Source of the DNA: Caryophanon sp036309765 | Lineage (GTDB): Bacteria > Bacillota > Bacilli > Bacillales_A > Planococcaceae | NCBI GenBank assembly: GCA_036309765.1 | Contig: JAXJTE010000007.1 | Location: forward strand, 1 to 41,995 | DNA: 41,995 nucleotides | Reading direction: 5' to 3' | Part shown: positions 15,521 through 24,273 of the stretch, piece by piece | How the letters are laid out: each line of letters opens with the position of its first letter | Numbering within the stretch: position 1 is the stretch's first letter | Program-made: the position numbers and the translations under genes | Notes under the pieces: generated by a model | Seen by the model: only the letters and a program-made list of their open reading frames with translations | Database searches by the model: none | Told to the model about the DNA's origin: nothing

Positions 15521-16240
15521 ATGGGTCGTAAGTGGAATAATATTAAAGATAAAAAAGCAGGGAAAGATGCAGCAAACAGCCGCGTTTATGCAAAATTCGG
15601 TCGTGAAATTTACGTAGCAGCAAAATCTGGCGAGCCAAACCCAGAATCAAACCGCGCATTAAAAACAGTATTAGAGCGTGCAAAAACGTATTCAGTACCG
15701 AAACATATTATCGAAAAAGCAATCGACAAAGCTAAAGGTGGCGGCGACGAGCAATTCGACGAGCTACGTTATGAAGGCTTCGGCGTTGCAGGCACAATGG
15801 TGATCGTGGACGCATTAACGAACAATGTAAACCGCACAGCATCAGAAGTACGTGCAGCATTCGGTAAAAACGGCGGTAACATGGGTGTATCTGGTTCAGC
15901 AGCGCATATGTTCCAGCACACAGCGGTATTTGGTATTGAAGGCAAGTCTGAGGACGAAATTTTAGAAATTCTAATGGAAGCGGATTTAGATATGCGCGAC
16001 ATTATGGAAGAAGACGAAACAATCATCGTTTACGTAGAGCCAGAGCAATTCCACGTAACGCAAGAAGCTTTCAAAGCAGCAGGTATTGAGGACTTCACAG
16101 TAGCAGAGTTAACGATGCTACCGATGACAGAAGTGGCATTAGAAGGCGACGATTTAGTGAAGTTTGAAAAAATGATCGATGCATTAGAAGATTTAGAAGA
16201 TGTTCAACGCGTATACCACAACGCGGATTTAGGCGAATAA
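15521..16240 (+). CDS. YebC/PmpR/TACO1-family protein (YeeI-like)
   Basis: A 239-aa protein beginning 'MGRKWNNIKDKKAGKDA', the hallmark of the Gram-positive YeeI branch. It continues with 'FGREIYVAAKSGEPNPESN' and 'GGGDEQFDELRYEGFGVAG', and ends in the third domain 'EDVQRVYHNADL'. The family was long annotated as DNA-binding regulators; from memory, recent work links YebC-type proteins to relieving ribosome stalling at proline-rich stretches. ATG 15521 is chosen because homologues start there; GGAG lies six bases upstream, and an upstream in-frame extension reads as non-conserved. A TATAAT (15440-15445) lies 76 bases upstream. A strong terminator follows. Confidence 0.93.
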   Translation: MGRKWNNIKDKKAGKDAANSRVYAKFGREIYVAAKSGEPNPESNRALKTVLERAKTYSVPKHIIEKAIDKAKGGGDEQFDELRYEGFGVAGTMVIVDALTNNVNRTASEVRAAFGKNGGNMGVSGSAAHMFQHTAVFGIEGKSEDEILEILMEADLDMRDIMEEDETIIVYVEPEQFHVTQEAFKAAGIEDFTVAELTMLPMTEVALEGDDLVKFEKMIDALEDLEDVQRVYHNADLGE

Positions 16241-16250
16241 TGGATGAAAG

Positions 16251-16281
16251 CACCGTAGTCATAGCGCTACGGTGTTTTTTT
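16251..16281 (+). terminator. Terminator after yebC
   Basis: CACCGTAG (16251-16258) pairs with CTACGGTG (16267-16274), followed by T7. Confidence 0.9.
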
Positions 16282-16390
16282 ATATAGTTATATATACATA
16301 AATTTACTTTTAGGTGTGTAAAAAGACTTGTCATATATTAGCTGAAAATAGTGGAAAAAAGTATGTATTATGAATCATTCAACGCAAAAG

Positions 16391-16447
16391 GGTGATAATT
16401 TTGTATGATTCAAAAATATGACATTGTAACATCTATATATTATCACC
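16391..16447 (+). promoter_or_regulatory. Inverted repeat in the leader of the first chemoreceptor gene
   Basis: GGTGATAAT (16391-16399) and ATTATCACC (16439-16447) are exact inverted repeats 39 bases apart, ending 43 bases before the GTG start. It could be an operator or a leader RNA stem. No known riboswitch core is recognised. Confidence 0.4.
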
Positions 16448-16489
16448 ATACTAAATCTAACAAAATTGATTAAAATGAGGAGGATTTTT

Positions 16490-18235
16490 GTGAAGAAAGA
16501 ACAAAAGCTAAGTCGACGTCTTGTTTACTTAGTACTCGGCTTATGCGTAAGTTTAATGCTAACAGTGACAGTAGCCGCTAGCGTAGGAGCGCCGTATATC
16601 GTTGAACAAGCAATCGCAAAGCAGGCGCTTCAAACGGCCAAGCATGTAGCAAGCCAACTAGATGAGCAGGCGTATGCCGAAATCGCAAGCAACCCAGTGG
16701 AAAATGATTTGTACTGGAAACTGCGTGAACAATTAAATGATATTCGTGAAAAGTCAGGTGTATTATATGCACTGACGTATCAAACAACACCAGGGGATGC
16801 TGTTCAATTTTTAGTGGATGGTATGCCAGTCGATGACATAGATGGCGCGGCAACGATTAACAGTACGTCGAGCGTGACGACGCAGGAGCATTTGCAAGAG
16901 GCACTACAAAATGATGGTACGACGACTGAAATTTTATCAGACGATACATTCGGTGACTTTCTAACAGCGATTGTGCCGATGAAATATGAGGGCGAGGTTA
17001 TCGCATACGTTGGTGTAGATATTGAAGCCAATCAAATTGCAGTCGTGAAAGAAGATGTTTTAAAAACGTTTATTCCTGTATTTATCGCGTTGATGTTATG
17101 CATTACAGTACTAGGCTTGCTTATTGTGCGTATCTATATTAACCGTGCATTAGCGCCGCTGACAACGCTACAGCAGGCGTCTGAGCAGCTTGCGAATGGA
17201 CAAGTCGCAAACGCAGAGCAGCTTGTGAGCAGTGTGGACACGACGATGAATAATGAAGTATCTCGTTTAGCGATGTCGTTTAAGGCGACAATTGAAACGC
17301 TTCGTCATTTATTTACGCACATTCAAAAAGAAACCGAGCATGTCGAGCAGGTAATGGAGCATTTAACGACGCAGGCAGAGGCAGTAAAAGGTGCGCAACA
17401 GCAAATTACAAATACGACGACGTTTATTGAGCAGCGTGCGCAAATTCAAGTGGAGTCTTCTTCGCAAACGACAGAAGCGATGACAGAGATGGCAACGGGT
17501 ATTCAGCGTTTAGCAGATTCAACGAACGCAATTACAGAAGCGGCGCAGGAAGTAACCGGTTTCGTACGGGCGAGTACAGGCGATACGAAAGATGTTTTTG
17601 AGAAGATGAAGGCACTAGAGACACTCGTCAATGAAACGACAAATGGTGTGCATGAGATGACCGAGCGCTTTACACAAATCGAAAGTCGCGTGTCCGTCAT
17701 TACGAGCATTGCGGATCAGACGAACTTGTTGGCACTAAACGCATCGATTGAGGCAGCACGAGCAGGCGAGCATGGTACAGGCTTTGCGGTGGTTGCCGAT
17801 GAAGTGCGCAAGCTTGCGGTTTTATCGAAAACATCGGCAGACGATATTGTCGAGCAGCTGCGTATATTTGAACGATTATCAGAAGATGTAACCGGTCGCA
17901 TGGAACAAAGCAACGAGCGCGTTATTAAAAGTACAGAAGCAGTTGCGGTCATTGAGCGTCATATGGACAATATTTTGCACAACATGAATGAAGTATACGA
18001 TTACATTCAAGGTGACGCGGCCATTTTACAAGAAATGTCGGCGGGTTCAGAGGAAGTGCTTGCGTCGATGGAGGAAGTAAATCAATCCGCAGACGATATG
18101 TTACAGCAAACGAAACAATCATACGGCGTGGCACAAGACCAGCAAAGACTAGTCGGCACGTTAAGCGATGCAGCCGCAACTTTACAGCAATCTTCGCGCG
18201 ACTTAACGAATTTTATGAAAAAATTTAATATGTAA
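16490..18235 (+). CDS. Methyl-accepting chemotaxis protein with a short extracellular domain
   Basis: A 581-aa chemoreceptor. Two membrane segments (about 10-32 and 194-215) bracket an extracellular region of about 160 residues that reads like a single-Cache fold ('GVLYALTYQTTPGDAVQFLVDG', 'FGDFLTAIVPMKYEGEVIAYVGVDI'). A HAMP domain follows (about 216-270), then a long coiled-coil signalling domain with the conserved tip 'DQTNLLALNASIEAARAGEH' and 'FAVVADEVRKLA'. It signals to CheA/CheW in the flagellar system; the ligand is unknown. GTG at 16490 is preferred because GAGGAGG (16477-16483) lies six bases before it. A strong terminator follows, so it is expressed apart from the second receptor. 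Confidence 0.93.
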   Translation: MKKEQKLSRRLVYLVLGLCVSLMLTVTVAASVGAPYIVEQAIAKQALQTAKHVASQLDEQAYAEIASNPVENDLYWKLREQLNDIREKSGVLYALTYQTTPGDAVQFLVDGMPVDDIDGAATINSTSSVTTQEHLQEALQNDGTTTEILSDDTFGDFLTAIVPMKYEGEVIAYVGVDIEANQIAVVKEDVLKTFIPVFIALMLCITVLGLLIVRIYINRALAPLTTLQQASEQLANGQVANAEQLVSSVDTTMNNEVSRLAMSFKATIETLRHLFTHIQKETEHVEQVMEHLTTQAEAVKGAQQQITNTTTFIEQRAQIQVESSSQTTEAMTEMATGIQRLADSTNAITEAAQEVTGFVRASTGDTKDVFEKMKALETLVNETTNGVHEMTERFTQIESRVSVITSIADQTNLLALNASIEAARAGEHGTGFAVVADEVRKLAVLSKTSADDIVEQLRIFERLSEDVTGRMEQSNERVIKSTEAVAVIERHMDNILHNMNEVYDYIQGDAAILQEMSAGSEEVLASMEEVNQSADDMLQQTKQSYGVAQDQQRLVGTLSDAAATLQQSSRDLTNFMKKFNM

Positions 18236-18264
18236 TGTATTGTTGTTTACAATGAGATCATGGC

Positions 18265-18312
18265 AAAAAGGTGATAGCTAGGAAATGTATGTTTCCTGCT
18301 ATCACCTTTTTT
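18265..18312 (+). terminator. Strong terminator between the two chemoreceptor genes
   Basis: AAAAAGGTGATAGC (18265-18278) pairs with GCTATCACCTTTTT (18298-18311), and an inner AGGAAA/TTTCCT extends the stem. T7 follows. Confidence 0.92.
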
Positions 18313-18402
18313 TGTCGAATCTTTCATACATGCTAGGATAGTTGAAGTGACATATTGTTTTTGTGAAATAAGTGTCATTTTTATGAAGTAAGATGAAAAA
18401 AT

Positions 18403-18432
18403 TTAACTTATAAATATAAAAAATGTCGATAT
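18403..18432 (+). promoter_or_regulatory. Possible sigma-D (motility) promoter for the second chemoreceptor
   Basis: GTCGATAT (18425-18432) differs at one base from the sigma-D -10 consensus GCCGATAT. An A/T-rich TAAA or TTAA upstream (18403-18414) gives poor spacing (10 or 18), so this is tentative. The long leader to 18568 shows no other element. Confidence 0.35.
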
Positions 18433-18568
18433 ACTTTACAAAAATAGTATAAAATTAGTTAAAAAGAATTAACATGTTTTGGAGTTTATATTAGAAAAAG
18501 CTCTTTTAATGTACATCTCTCTTTTTTGAAAAGATGCGGCTCAACAGAACATACAGGAGGCATTTCGA

Positions 18569-20551
18569 ATGAAAAAAATCGGTGTAAAGTTGACATTGGC
18601 AATTATGTCACTAATAATCGTTGTCTGTGGTGCGCTGGCAACATCAAGCTATTTTTTGAGTGCTAAAGCATTGACGTTACAGGTGGAGGAAAATTTACAG
18701 TCTAAAGCTACGGACGTATCGCTGTATATTGAGGAAGTATTCAATCGAATGTTCGTTGAAATACAATCAATTTCGAAGCAGCCAGTCATTGAAAACCTAT
18801 CGTACGATAATTTGAAACCGACTTTTAACGAGCTGGACGAACAATTATCGGCCTACCCAGATTATTTAGCATTTGCGATTGTAGATGAAAAAGGAATTGC
18901 GCATTATACAGATGGCTCGACAAGTGATTTAGCAGATCGAGATTATATCCAAGCGGCATTTGATGGAGAGACAGTGCTGTCAGATATTGTGATTAGTCGT
19001 GTGACGGGTGAGCCGGTATTAATGCTTGCGACACCGATTGAAACAGCTTCAAAGGAAACGGCATTATTACTTGCGCGTGTGGATGGCTATATTTTATCAA
19101 ACGTTGTCGACACGATTAAGATTGGTGAAACAGGTTATGCGTTCATCATTAATAATGAAGGTGTTATGCAAGGGCATTTAAAGCGTGAATATGTAAAAGA
19201 GCAGATGAACTATACTGAAGAGGGCAACACAGTTAGTGAAGCGATTCAAAACATGATTGACAACACATCCGGTTATTCTAAATATGAGGATGTAGACGGT
19301 GAGATGCGTTTAGCAGGCTTTTATACGTTAAACAACAACTGGACGATGGCAGTAACGGCGACAGAGGATGAAATGTTAGAGAGCTTAAACATGGTGAAGA
19401 TCAATTTAACCGTGTTTAGCTTACTGTTTTTAGTCATTGGTGGCGTCATTGCATATGTGATTGGACGTTCATTAAGCAAGCCGATTACAGAGCTTGTGCA
19501 TGTGAGTGAAGCGGTCGGAAACGGTGACTTTACGCAGCAAGTACCAGTGCGCTACGTGAACCGCGACGATGAATTAGGTGTACTAGCGAAAAGCTTAACG
19601 ACGATGACACAAAACATGCGTGACATGATTGCAACGGTAAATGATCAAGCAGCCGACGTTTCAAAAACAGCAGTGAATTTATTTGCGACCGTACAAGACG
19701 TGACGGACGGTGCAACACGTATTTCGTCGGCAATGGATGAAACGACGGAAACGACAAAGGTACAGGCAACGATGGTCGAAGAAAGTGCGCATGCGATTGA
19801 GCAAATGGCAACAGGTATTCAACAGGTGGCGGAAACATCGGCATTTGTAACGGCGCATACAGCACAAATTGAGCAGCAAATTATCGACGGTCAGCAGGCG
19901 GTTCAGTCATCAATTACGCAAATGGCAAACATTCAAGAGGGCACAGCAAGCGAACTAACAATGATTGCACATTTAGAGCGTGAGTCAGCCGAAATTGGCG
20001 AAATTTCACGCATGATTACGGAAATCTCTGACCAGACGAATTTGCTTGCATTGAACGCGTCAATTGAGGCAGCGCGTGCAGGTGAGGCAGGAAAAGGCTT
20101 CTCGGTTGTAGCAGATGAAGTACGTAAATTATCGGAGCAAACAGCAAGCTCTGCAACGAGAATTGACGGGCTCATTAAAAACATGCAGCGCTACACACAA
20201 GACGTAGCAGAAGCGGCGAAGCAAAGTGAAAACAATGTCGAAGTCGGCATTGAAAAAATTCAGTTGATTGATCACAACTTCAAAGAAATTATCGTAGCGG
20301 TCGCTGAAATTACACAGGAGCTTGAGTTATTAAGTGGCTCAGCACAGCAAATGAGCGCGAACACAGAAGAAGTAACAGCGGCGATGGAGGAAGTATCAAG
20401 CAGCGCAACATCGACGAATGATTACATTATGGACGTGCAAGAAATTTCATGTGAGCAGCACGGTGCAGCGAGAAAAATGAGCGAAGAAACGAAGCACTTA
20501 GCAAGCATGGCCGAAAAGCTACAGCAAGCAGTCAAACAATTTAAATTATAA
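18569..20551 (+). CDS. Methyl-accepting chemotaxis protein with double-Cache sensor
   Basis: A 660-aa receptor. The first membrane helix (about 7-29) is followed by a large extracellular domain (about 30-278) with dCache_1 landmarks: 'FAIVDEKGIAHYTDGST', 'DLADRDYIQAAFDGETVLSD' (as 'DRDYIQAAFDGE') and 'GEPVLMLATPI' in the membrane-distal module, and 'GETGYAFIINNEGVMQGH' in the proximal one. The second helix is about 279-300, then HAMP, then the signalling coiled coil with 'DQTNLLALNASIEAARAGEA' at the tip. dCache receptors of this kind often bind amino acids or small organic molecules. AGGAGG lies nine bases before ATG. A terminator follows. Confidence 0.95.
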   Translation: MKKIGVKLTLAIMSLIIVVCGALATSSYFLSAKALTLQVEENLQSKATDVSLYIEEVFNRMFVEIQSISKQPVIENLSYDNLKPTFNELDEQLSAYPDYLAFAIVDEKGIAHYTDGSTSDLADRDYIQAAFDGETVLSDIVISRVTGEPVLMLATPIETASKETALLLARVDGYILSNVVDTIKIGETGYAFIINNEGVMQGHLKREYVKEQMNYTEEGNTVSEAIQNMIDNTSGYSKYEDVDGEMRLAGFYTLNNNWTMAVTATEDEMLESLNMVKINLTVFSLLFLVIGGVIAYVIGRSLSKPITELVHVSEAVGNGDFTQQVPVRYVNRDDELGVLAKSLTTMTQNMRDMIATVNDQAADVSKTAVNLFATVQDVTDGATRISSAMDETTETTKVQATMVEESAHAIEQMATGIQQVAETSAFVTAHTAQIEQQIIDGQQAVQSSITQMANIQEGTASELTMIAHLERESAEIGEISRMITEISDQTNLLALNASIEAARAGEAGKGFSVVADEVRKLSEQTASSATRIDGLIKNMQRYTQDVAEAAKQSENNVEVGIEKIQLIDHNFKEIIVAVAEITQELELLSGSAQQMSANTEEVTAAMEEVSSSATSTNDYIMDVQEISCEQHGAARKMSEETKHLASMAEKLQQAVKQFKL

Positions 20552-20557
20552 ACAGAT

Positions 20558-20596
20558 AACCCTATGCGAAACGATTTTTGTTCGCATAGGGTTTTT
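20558..20596 (+). terminator. Terminator after the second chemoreceptor
   Basis: AACCCTATGCGAA (20558-20570) pairs perfectly with TTCGCATAGGGTT (20581-20593), then T4. Confidence 0.9.
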
Positions 20597-20690
20597 TACG
20601 TATGCAACATTGCAAACGACCTGCTTTTGTTTGCAATATATTTAGCTTTACGAAATAATAAGTGTACAACAATTAAAAGGAGGATTTTCG

Positions 20691-22391
20691 ATGCAACAAA
20701 CATTCGAAAACTATGAATATGTACGTCCAGAAATCGGCACGATGGCGACGGAGGCACGCGAGCAATTAGCGCAATTTCAAGCGGCTACGACAGTCGAGCA
20801 GCAAATCGCGATCATTGAGCAACTCAACGACATGATGGCGGAGTTTAGCACGCAATCAAACATCGTCTACATTCGTGCGTCGATTGATACGAACGATGCG
20901 TTTTATCAAGCAGAGCGCGATTTCATTGATGAGGTCGGCCCACGCGTTGAGGATATTACGACGGACTATTACAAGGCACTCGTCGCATCACCGTTTCGTC
21001 CGCAGCTAGAGGAGCGCTTTGGCAAACAGCTATTTGACTTAGCAGACTACCAAATCAAAGCGTTCTCACCAGAAATTATCGAGCTGCTCATGAAGGAAAA
21101 TAAACTATCATCTGATTACAGCAAGCTTGTCGCATCTGCACAAATTGACTATAAAGGCGAAACGTACACGCTTGCACAAATGGGCGCGTTCGCTGAATCA
21201 ACAGACCGCACTGTACGCGAAGAAGTAATGCAGCTACGCACGGCGTTTTTTGAGCAGCACGAGGCAGAGTTTGATCGCCTATACGATGAACTCGTAAAAG
21301 TGCGCCACGAAATTGCGACGACGCTCGGCTACAACAATTTCGTAGAGCTTGGTTACATTCGCATGAACCGTGTTGATTACGATGCGGATATGGTGAAAAA
21401 ATTCCGTGATCAAGTGCGTGACTTCATCGTGCCCATTTCACAAAAATTATATGCACGACAAGCAGAGCGCATCGGCGTCGACACACTAAAGTTTTACGAT
21501 GAGGCGCTCGCGTTTACGACAGGCAATGCAACACCACAAGGCGATGCAGCATGGATTGTTGAGAACGGTCGCAACATGTATAAAGAAATGTCGCCAGAAA
21601 CGCATGAGTTTTTTGAGTTTATGATTGAGCGCAACTTAATGGATTTAGAGGCGAAAAAAGGGAAGGAAGGCGGCGGGTACTGTACGTTTATTGACAACTA
21701 CAAATCACCGTACATTTTCTCAAACTTTAACGGTACGTCAGGTGATATCGACGTATTAACGCACGAGGCAGGGCACGCATTCCAAGTGTACCGTAGCCGC
21801 GACTTAGGCATTCCAGAATATTTATGGCCGACGTACGAATCATGCGAAATTCACTCAATGAGCATGGAGTTTTTAGCATGGCCGTGGATGGAGCTGTTTT
21901 TCGGCGAGCAAGTCGAGAAGTATAAGTTTTCGCATTTAGCAGGCGCACTACAGTTTTTACCGTATGGCGTAGCAGTCGATGAATTCCAGCACGTCGTATA
22001 CGAAAATCCGAACATGACGCCACAGGAGCGCAAACAAGCGTGGCGCGACATCGAAAAAACGTATTTACCACAGCGCGACTTTGACGGGCTAACGTATTTA
22101 GAAAACGGCGGCTTTTGGCATCGACAAGGGCATATTTTCAACAGCCCGTTTTACTACATCGATTACACGCTCGCACAAATTTGTGCATTCCAATTTTGGA
22201 AACGCTCGCGTGAAGACTTCGATGGCGCATGGAAAGATTACTTACATTTATGCGACTTAGGCGGCTCGAAATCGTTTACGCAACTTGTGAAAGAAGCGGT
22301 TTTAATTTCACCGTTTGAGGATGGCTGTGTCGAATCCGTTATTGGCACGATTGAGGGCTATTTAAATAGCGTGGATGATAAAGCGCTGTAG
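20691..22391 (+). CDS. M3-family oligoendopeptidase (PepF-like)
   Basis: A 566-aa cytosolic zinc metallopeptidase with the M3 active site 'LTHEAGHAFQVYRSRD' (HEAGH at about 360-364) and the third zinc-ligand Glu in 'YESCEIHSMSMEFLAWP', both typical of the M3 oligoendopeptidase subfamily. The C-terminal 'HIFNSPFYYIDYTLAQICAF' (read as 'FNSPFYYIDYTLAQ') is another conserved block that binds substrate. It cleaves short peptides; the oligopeptide importer 10 kb upstream could supply them, though that link is inferred. The N-terminal half is helical, as in PepF. AAAGGAGG precedes ATG, and a strong terminator follows, so it is a single-gene unit. Confidence 0.93.
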   Translation: MQQTFENYEYVRPEIGTMATEAREQLAQFQAATTVEQQIAIIEQLNDMMAEFSTQSNIVYIRASIDTNDAFYQAERDFIDEVGPRVEDITTDYYKALVASPFRPQLEERFGKQLFDLADYQIKAFSPEIIELLMKENKLSSDYSKLVASAQIDYKGETYTLAQMGAFAESTDRTVREEVMQLRTAFFEQHEAEFDRLYDELVKVRHEIATTLGYNNFVELGYIRMNRVDYDADMVKKFRDQVRDFIVPISQKLYARQAERIGVDTLKFYDEALAFTTGNATPQGDAAWIVENGRNMYKEMSPETHEFFEFMIERNLMDLEAKKGKEGGGYCTFIDNYKSPYIFSNFNGTSGDIDVLTHEAGHAFQVYRSRDLGIPEYLWPTYESCEIHSMSMEFLAWPWMELFFGEQVEKYKFSHLAGALQFLPYGVAVDEFQHVVYENPNMTPQERKQAWRDIEKTYLPQRDFDGLTYLENGGFWHRQGHIFNSPFYYIDYTLAQICAFQFWKRSREDFDGAWKDYLHLCDLGGSKSFTQLVKEAVLISPFEDGCVESVIGTIEGYLNSVDDKAL

Positions 22392-22441
22392 AAAACGAGA
22401 TGCTGAAGTTCTTAGTTGATGATATATAGAACAAGAAGGAT

Positions 22442-22484
22442 AAACTGTGCGCTACGTCAGCAACGACTTACGCACAGTTTTTTT
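22442..22484 (+). terminator. Terminator after the M3 peptidase
   Basis: AAACTGTGCG (22442-22451) pairs with CGCACAGTTT (22471-22480), and T7 overlaps the stem end. Confidence 0.88.
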
Positions 22485-22586
22485 CACGAAATAAAAGGTT
22501 ACGAAATGAAACTTAAAGGGTAGTTTTTTAGTACAGTATAAGAAGGTATGTCATTTACCGACAAAAGAGAGAAAGGGTGTGTACAC

Positions 22587-23675
22587 ATGACAAATAAAGC
22601 TTGGTTTCAGTGGGGAGTCGGTATTTTACTAGCTCTTCTTATTATTAAGTTCTTTTTAGAAGTACATTGGTTACTGAACCCACTTGTCGCTATTTTAAAA
22701 GCAGTAGCCGTGCCGTTATTAATTGGTGGTGTACTATTTTACATTACATTGCCGGTACAGACATTTTTAGAAAAGCGTGGTATTCCGCGCTGGGGCAGTA
22801 TCGTCATCATTTTAATTTTACTAACAGGGCTATTCACATCGTTCGTATGGGTTGTTGGGGAGCCAATTTCTGAGCAGGTGAATAATTTAGTAAAGGCGAC
22901 ACCATCGATTGCGTCTGATTTACAGCGAGGCATTGACTACTTGATTGATGTTGTGGATAACAAAGCCGATTTCCCACCACAAGTGGAATCTGCTATTGAT
23001 AACATTTCAAATTCGATTCAAGATTACGCAATTGCGCTAAGTACATGGCTAGTAAGTGCGTTAACATCAGTTGTGACGGCAACACTTGCGATCATTATCG
23101 TGCCGTTCTTCTTCGTCTTTATGTTAAAGGACCATGAGAAGCTGGCGCCGTTTATGTATCAATTTTTCGCAGGTGAGCGTCGTGAATGGATTAAACGTAC
23201 GCTAGAAGACATTAACGAAACGATTCGAAGCTATGTGCAAGGGCAGATTTTAGTAAGCTTTATTTTAGCGCTTATTATTTTAGCAGGCTATTCTTTAATT
23301 GGTTTAGAGTATACGCTTATTCTTGTTATTTTAAGTTTCTTTATGAACTTAATTCCGTTTATCGGACCGTGGATATCGTTCATTCCAGCAGTTATTGTCG
23401 GGCTTATCCAAGATCCATCGCTCGTTATTTGGGTAGCGGTCATTAACTTAGTAGCGCAGCAGCTAGAGAGTAACCTCATTACGCCAAACGTTATGGGTAA
23501 ATCACTAGAGCTACATCCATTAACGGTGATTACCGTTATTTTAGCAGCGGGTAATTTAGGTGGCTTCGTGGCGATTATTTTAGCGGTGCCAGTATACGCG
23601 GTTATTAAAGTGATTGTGAGCAACTTATACGAGGAACGAAAACTCATTCAAAAAACGGCATCGAAAAAAGTGTAA
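22587..23675 (+). CDS. AI-2E family (PerM/YueF-like) membrane transporter
   Basis: A 362-aa polytopic membrane protein. About eight hydrophobic segments are seen: four in residues 8-90, then a soluble stretch (about 95-145), then four towards the end. The family motif lies in 'IPFIGPWISFIPAVIVGLI' and 'ITPNVMGKSLELHPLTVI' (the PxxxGxxLxLHP block), which places it in the AI-2E transporter (UPF0118) family. Members have been linked to autoinducer-2 export or to Na+/H+ antiport, and the substrate here is unknown. ATG at 22587 with AAGGGTG just upstream is preferred over an in-frame ATG 39 bases earlier with no ribosome site. A terminator follows. Confidence 0.9.
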   Translation: MTNKAWFQWGVGILLALLIIKFFLEVHWLLNPLVAILKAVAVPLLIGGVLFYITLPVQTFLEKRGIPRWGSIVIILILLTGLFTSFVWVVGEPISEQVNNLVKATPSIASDLQRGIDYLIDVVDNKADFPPQVESAIDNISNSIQDYAIALSTWLVSALTSVVTATLAIIIVPFFFVFMLKDHEKLAPFMYQFFAGERREWIKRTLEDINETIRSYVQGQILVSFILALIILAGYSLIGLEYTLILVILSFFMNLIPFIGPWISFIPAVIVGLIQDPSLVIWVAVINLVAQQLESNLITPNVMGKSLELHPLTVITVILAAGNLGGFVAIILAVPVYAVIKVIVSNLYEERKLIQKTASKKV

Positions 23676-23682
23676 CAAATTC

Positions 23683-23713
23683 AGCACGCTACAGCTTTGT
23701 AGCGTGCTTTTTC
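23683..23713 (+). terminator. Terminator after the AI-2E transporter
   Basis: AGCACGCTACA (23683-23693) pairs perfectly with TGTAGCGTGCT (23698-23708), then TTTTC. Confidence 0.9.
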
Positions 23714-23763
23714 TTCGGTCTAAACGTATACTAGAAAAAGAGCAAAAGAAAAGGAGCATATAC

Positions 23764-24228
23764 ATGCTAACATTTGAACAAAAGCAACAAATTATTGAAT
23801 CGTTTGATGAGCTAGAGCGCAAGGACATTTCGTTAAAGCGCATTAACTATCATTTAAAAACAAGTCTTTACGAAAAAACATTAGTCGTGGAAAAATTACA
23901 TCCAAACGGCAACGGTTACGTATTCGTTGGCGATTTACTACAATATAAAGAGCTAGCAGACGCGCGCCATTTAGTAAATATTCGTGAGTTTTCAGAAGCT
24001 GAGCTACGCGACGTGCTAGAAGCGGCGATTACGTATTTAACAGAGGAAGAAGAGCCTGAGCCACAGCTTGAAGAAACGTGGAGAAATCGTCAAGGTGACG
24101 AGCTAACGTTACGCCATGATGACCCAGACTACGGTGTGTACCACGGCGATAACGTCGAGGAGCTATTTGGCACATACGAAACAGCGAAAGCATATTTACT
24201 AGAAGAAGGCTTCCGCTTAAAAAAATAA
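23764..24228 (+). CDS. Conserved-looking hypothetical protein, 154 aa
   Basis: I do not recognise this protein. It is soluble and acidic overall, with no signal or membrane segment. The N-terminal half is a helix-rich unit ('MLTFEQKQQIIESFDELERKD', seen as 'EQKQQIIESFDELERKD') followed by a strand-like segment 'KTLVVEKLHPNGNGYVFVGD'. The middle has 'EEEEPEPQLEETW', an acidic linker, and the C-terminal part 'DELTLRHDDPDYGVYHGDN' then 'YETAKAYLLEEGFRLKK' looks like a separate small module. AAGGAG lies eight bases before ATG 23764; in-frame upstream codons have no ribosome site. It stands alone between two strong terminators, so the reading frame is very probably real. Confidence 0.75.
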   Translation: MLTFEQKQQIIESFDELERKDISLKRINYHLKTSLYEKTLVVEKLHPNGNGYVFVGDLLQYKELADARHLVNIREFSEAELRDVLEAAITYLTEEEEPEPQLEETWRNRQGDELTLRHDDPDYGVYHGDNVEELFGTYETAKAYLLEEGFRLKK

Positions 24229-24233
24229 CAAAA

Positions 24234-24268
24234 AAACGGTAGCGAAATGTTTCGCTACCGTTTCTTTT
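24234..24268. terminator. Bidirectional terminator between the 154-aa gene and pit
   Basis: AAACGGTAGCGAAA (24234-24247) pairs perfectly with TTTCGCTACCGTTT (24250-24263). T-rich sequence follows on both strands, serving the convergent genes. Confidence 0.92.
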
Positions 24269-24273
24269 TGTTA

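Noticed and set aside
16391..16489. Cyclic-di-GMP or other riboswitch before the first chemoreceptor
   Set aside because: The conserved core sequences of these riboswitches are not present; only a simple distant inverted repeat is seen.
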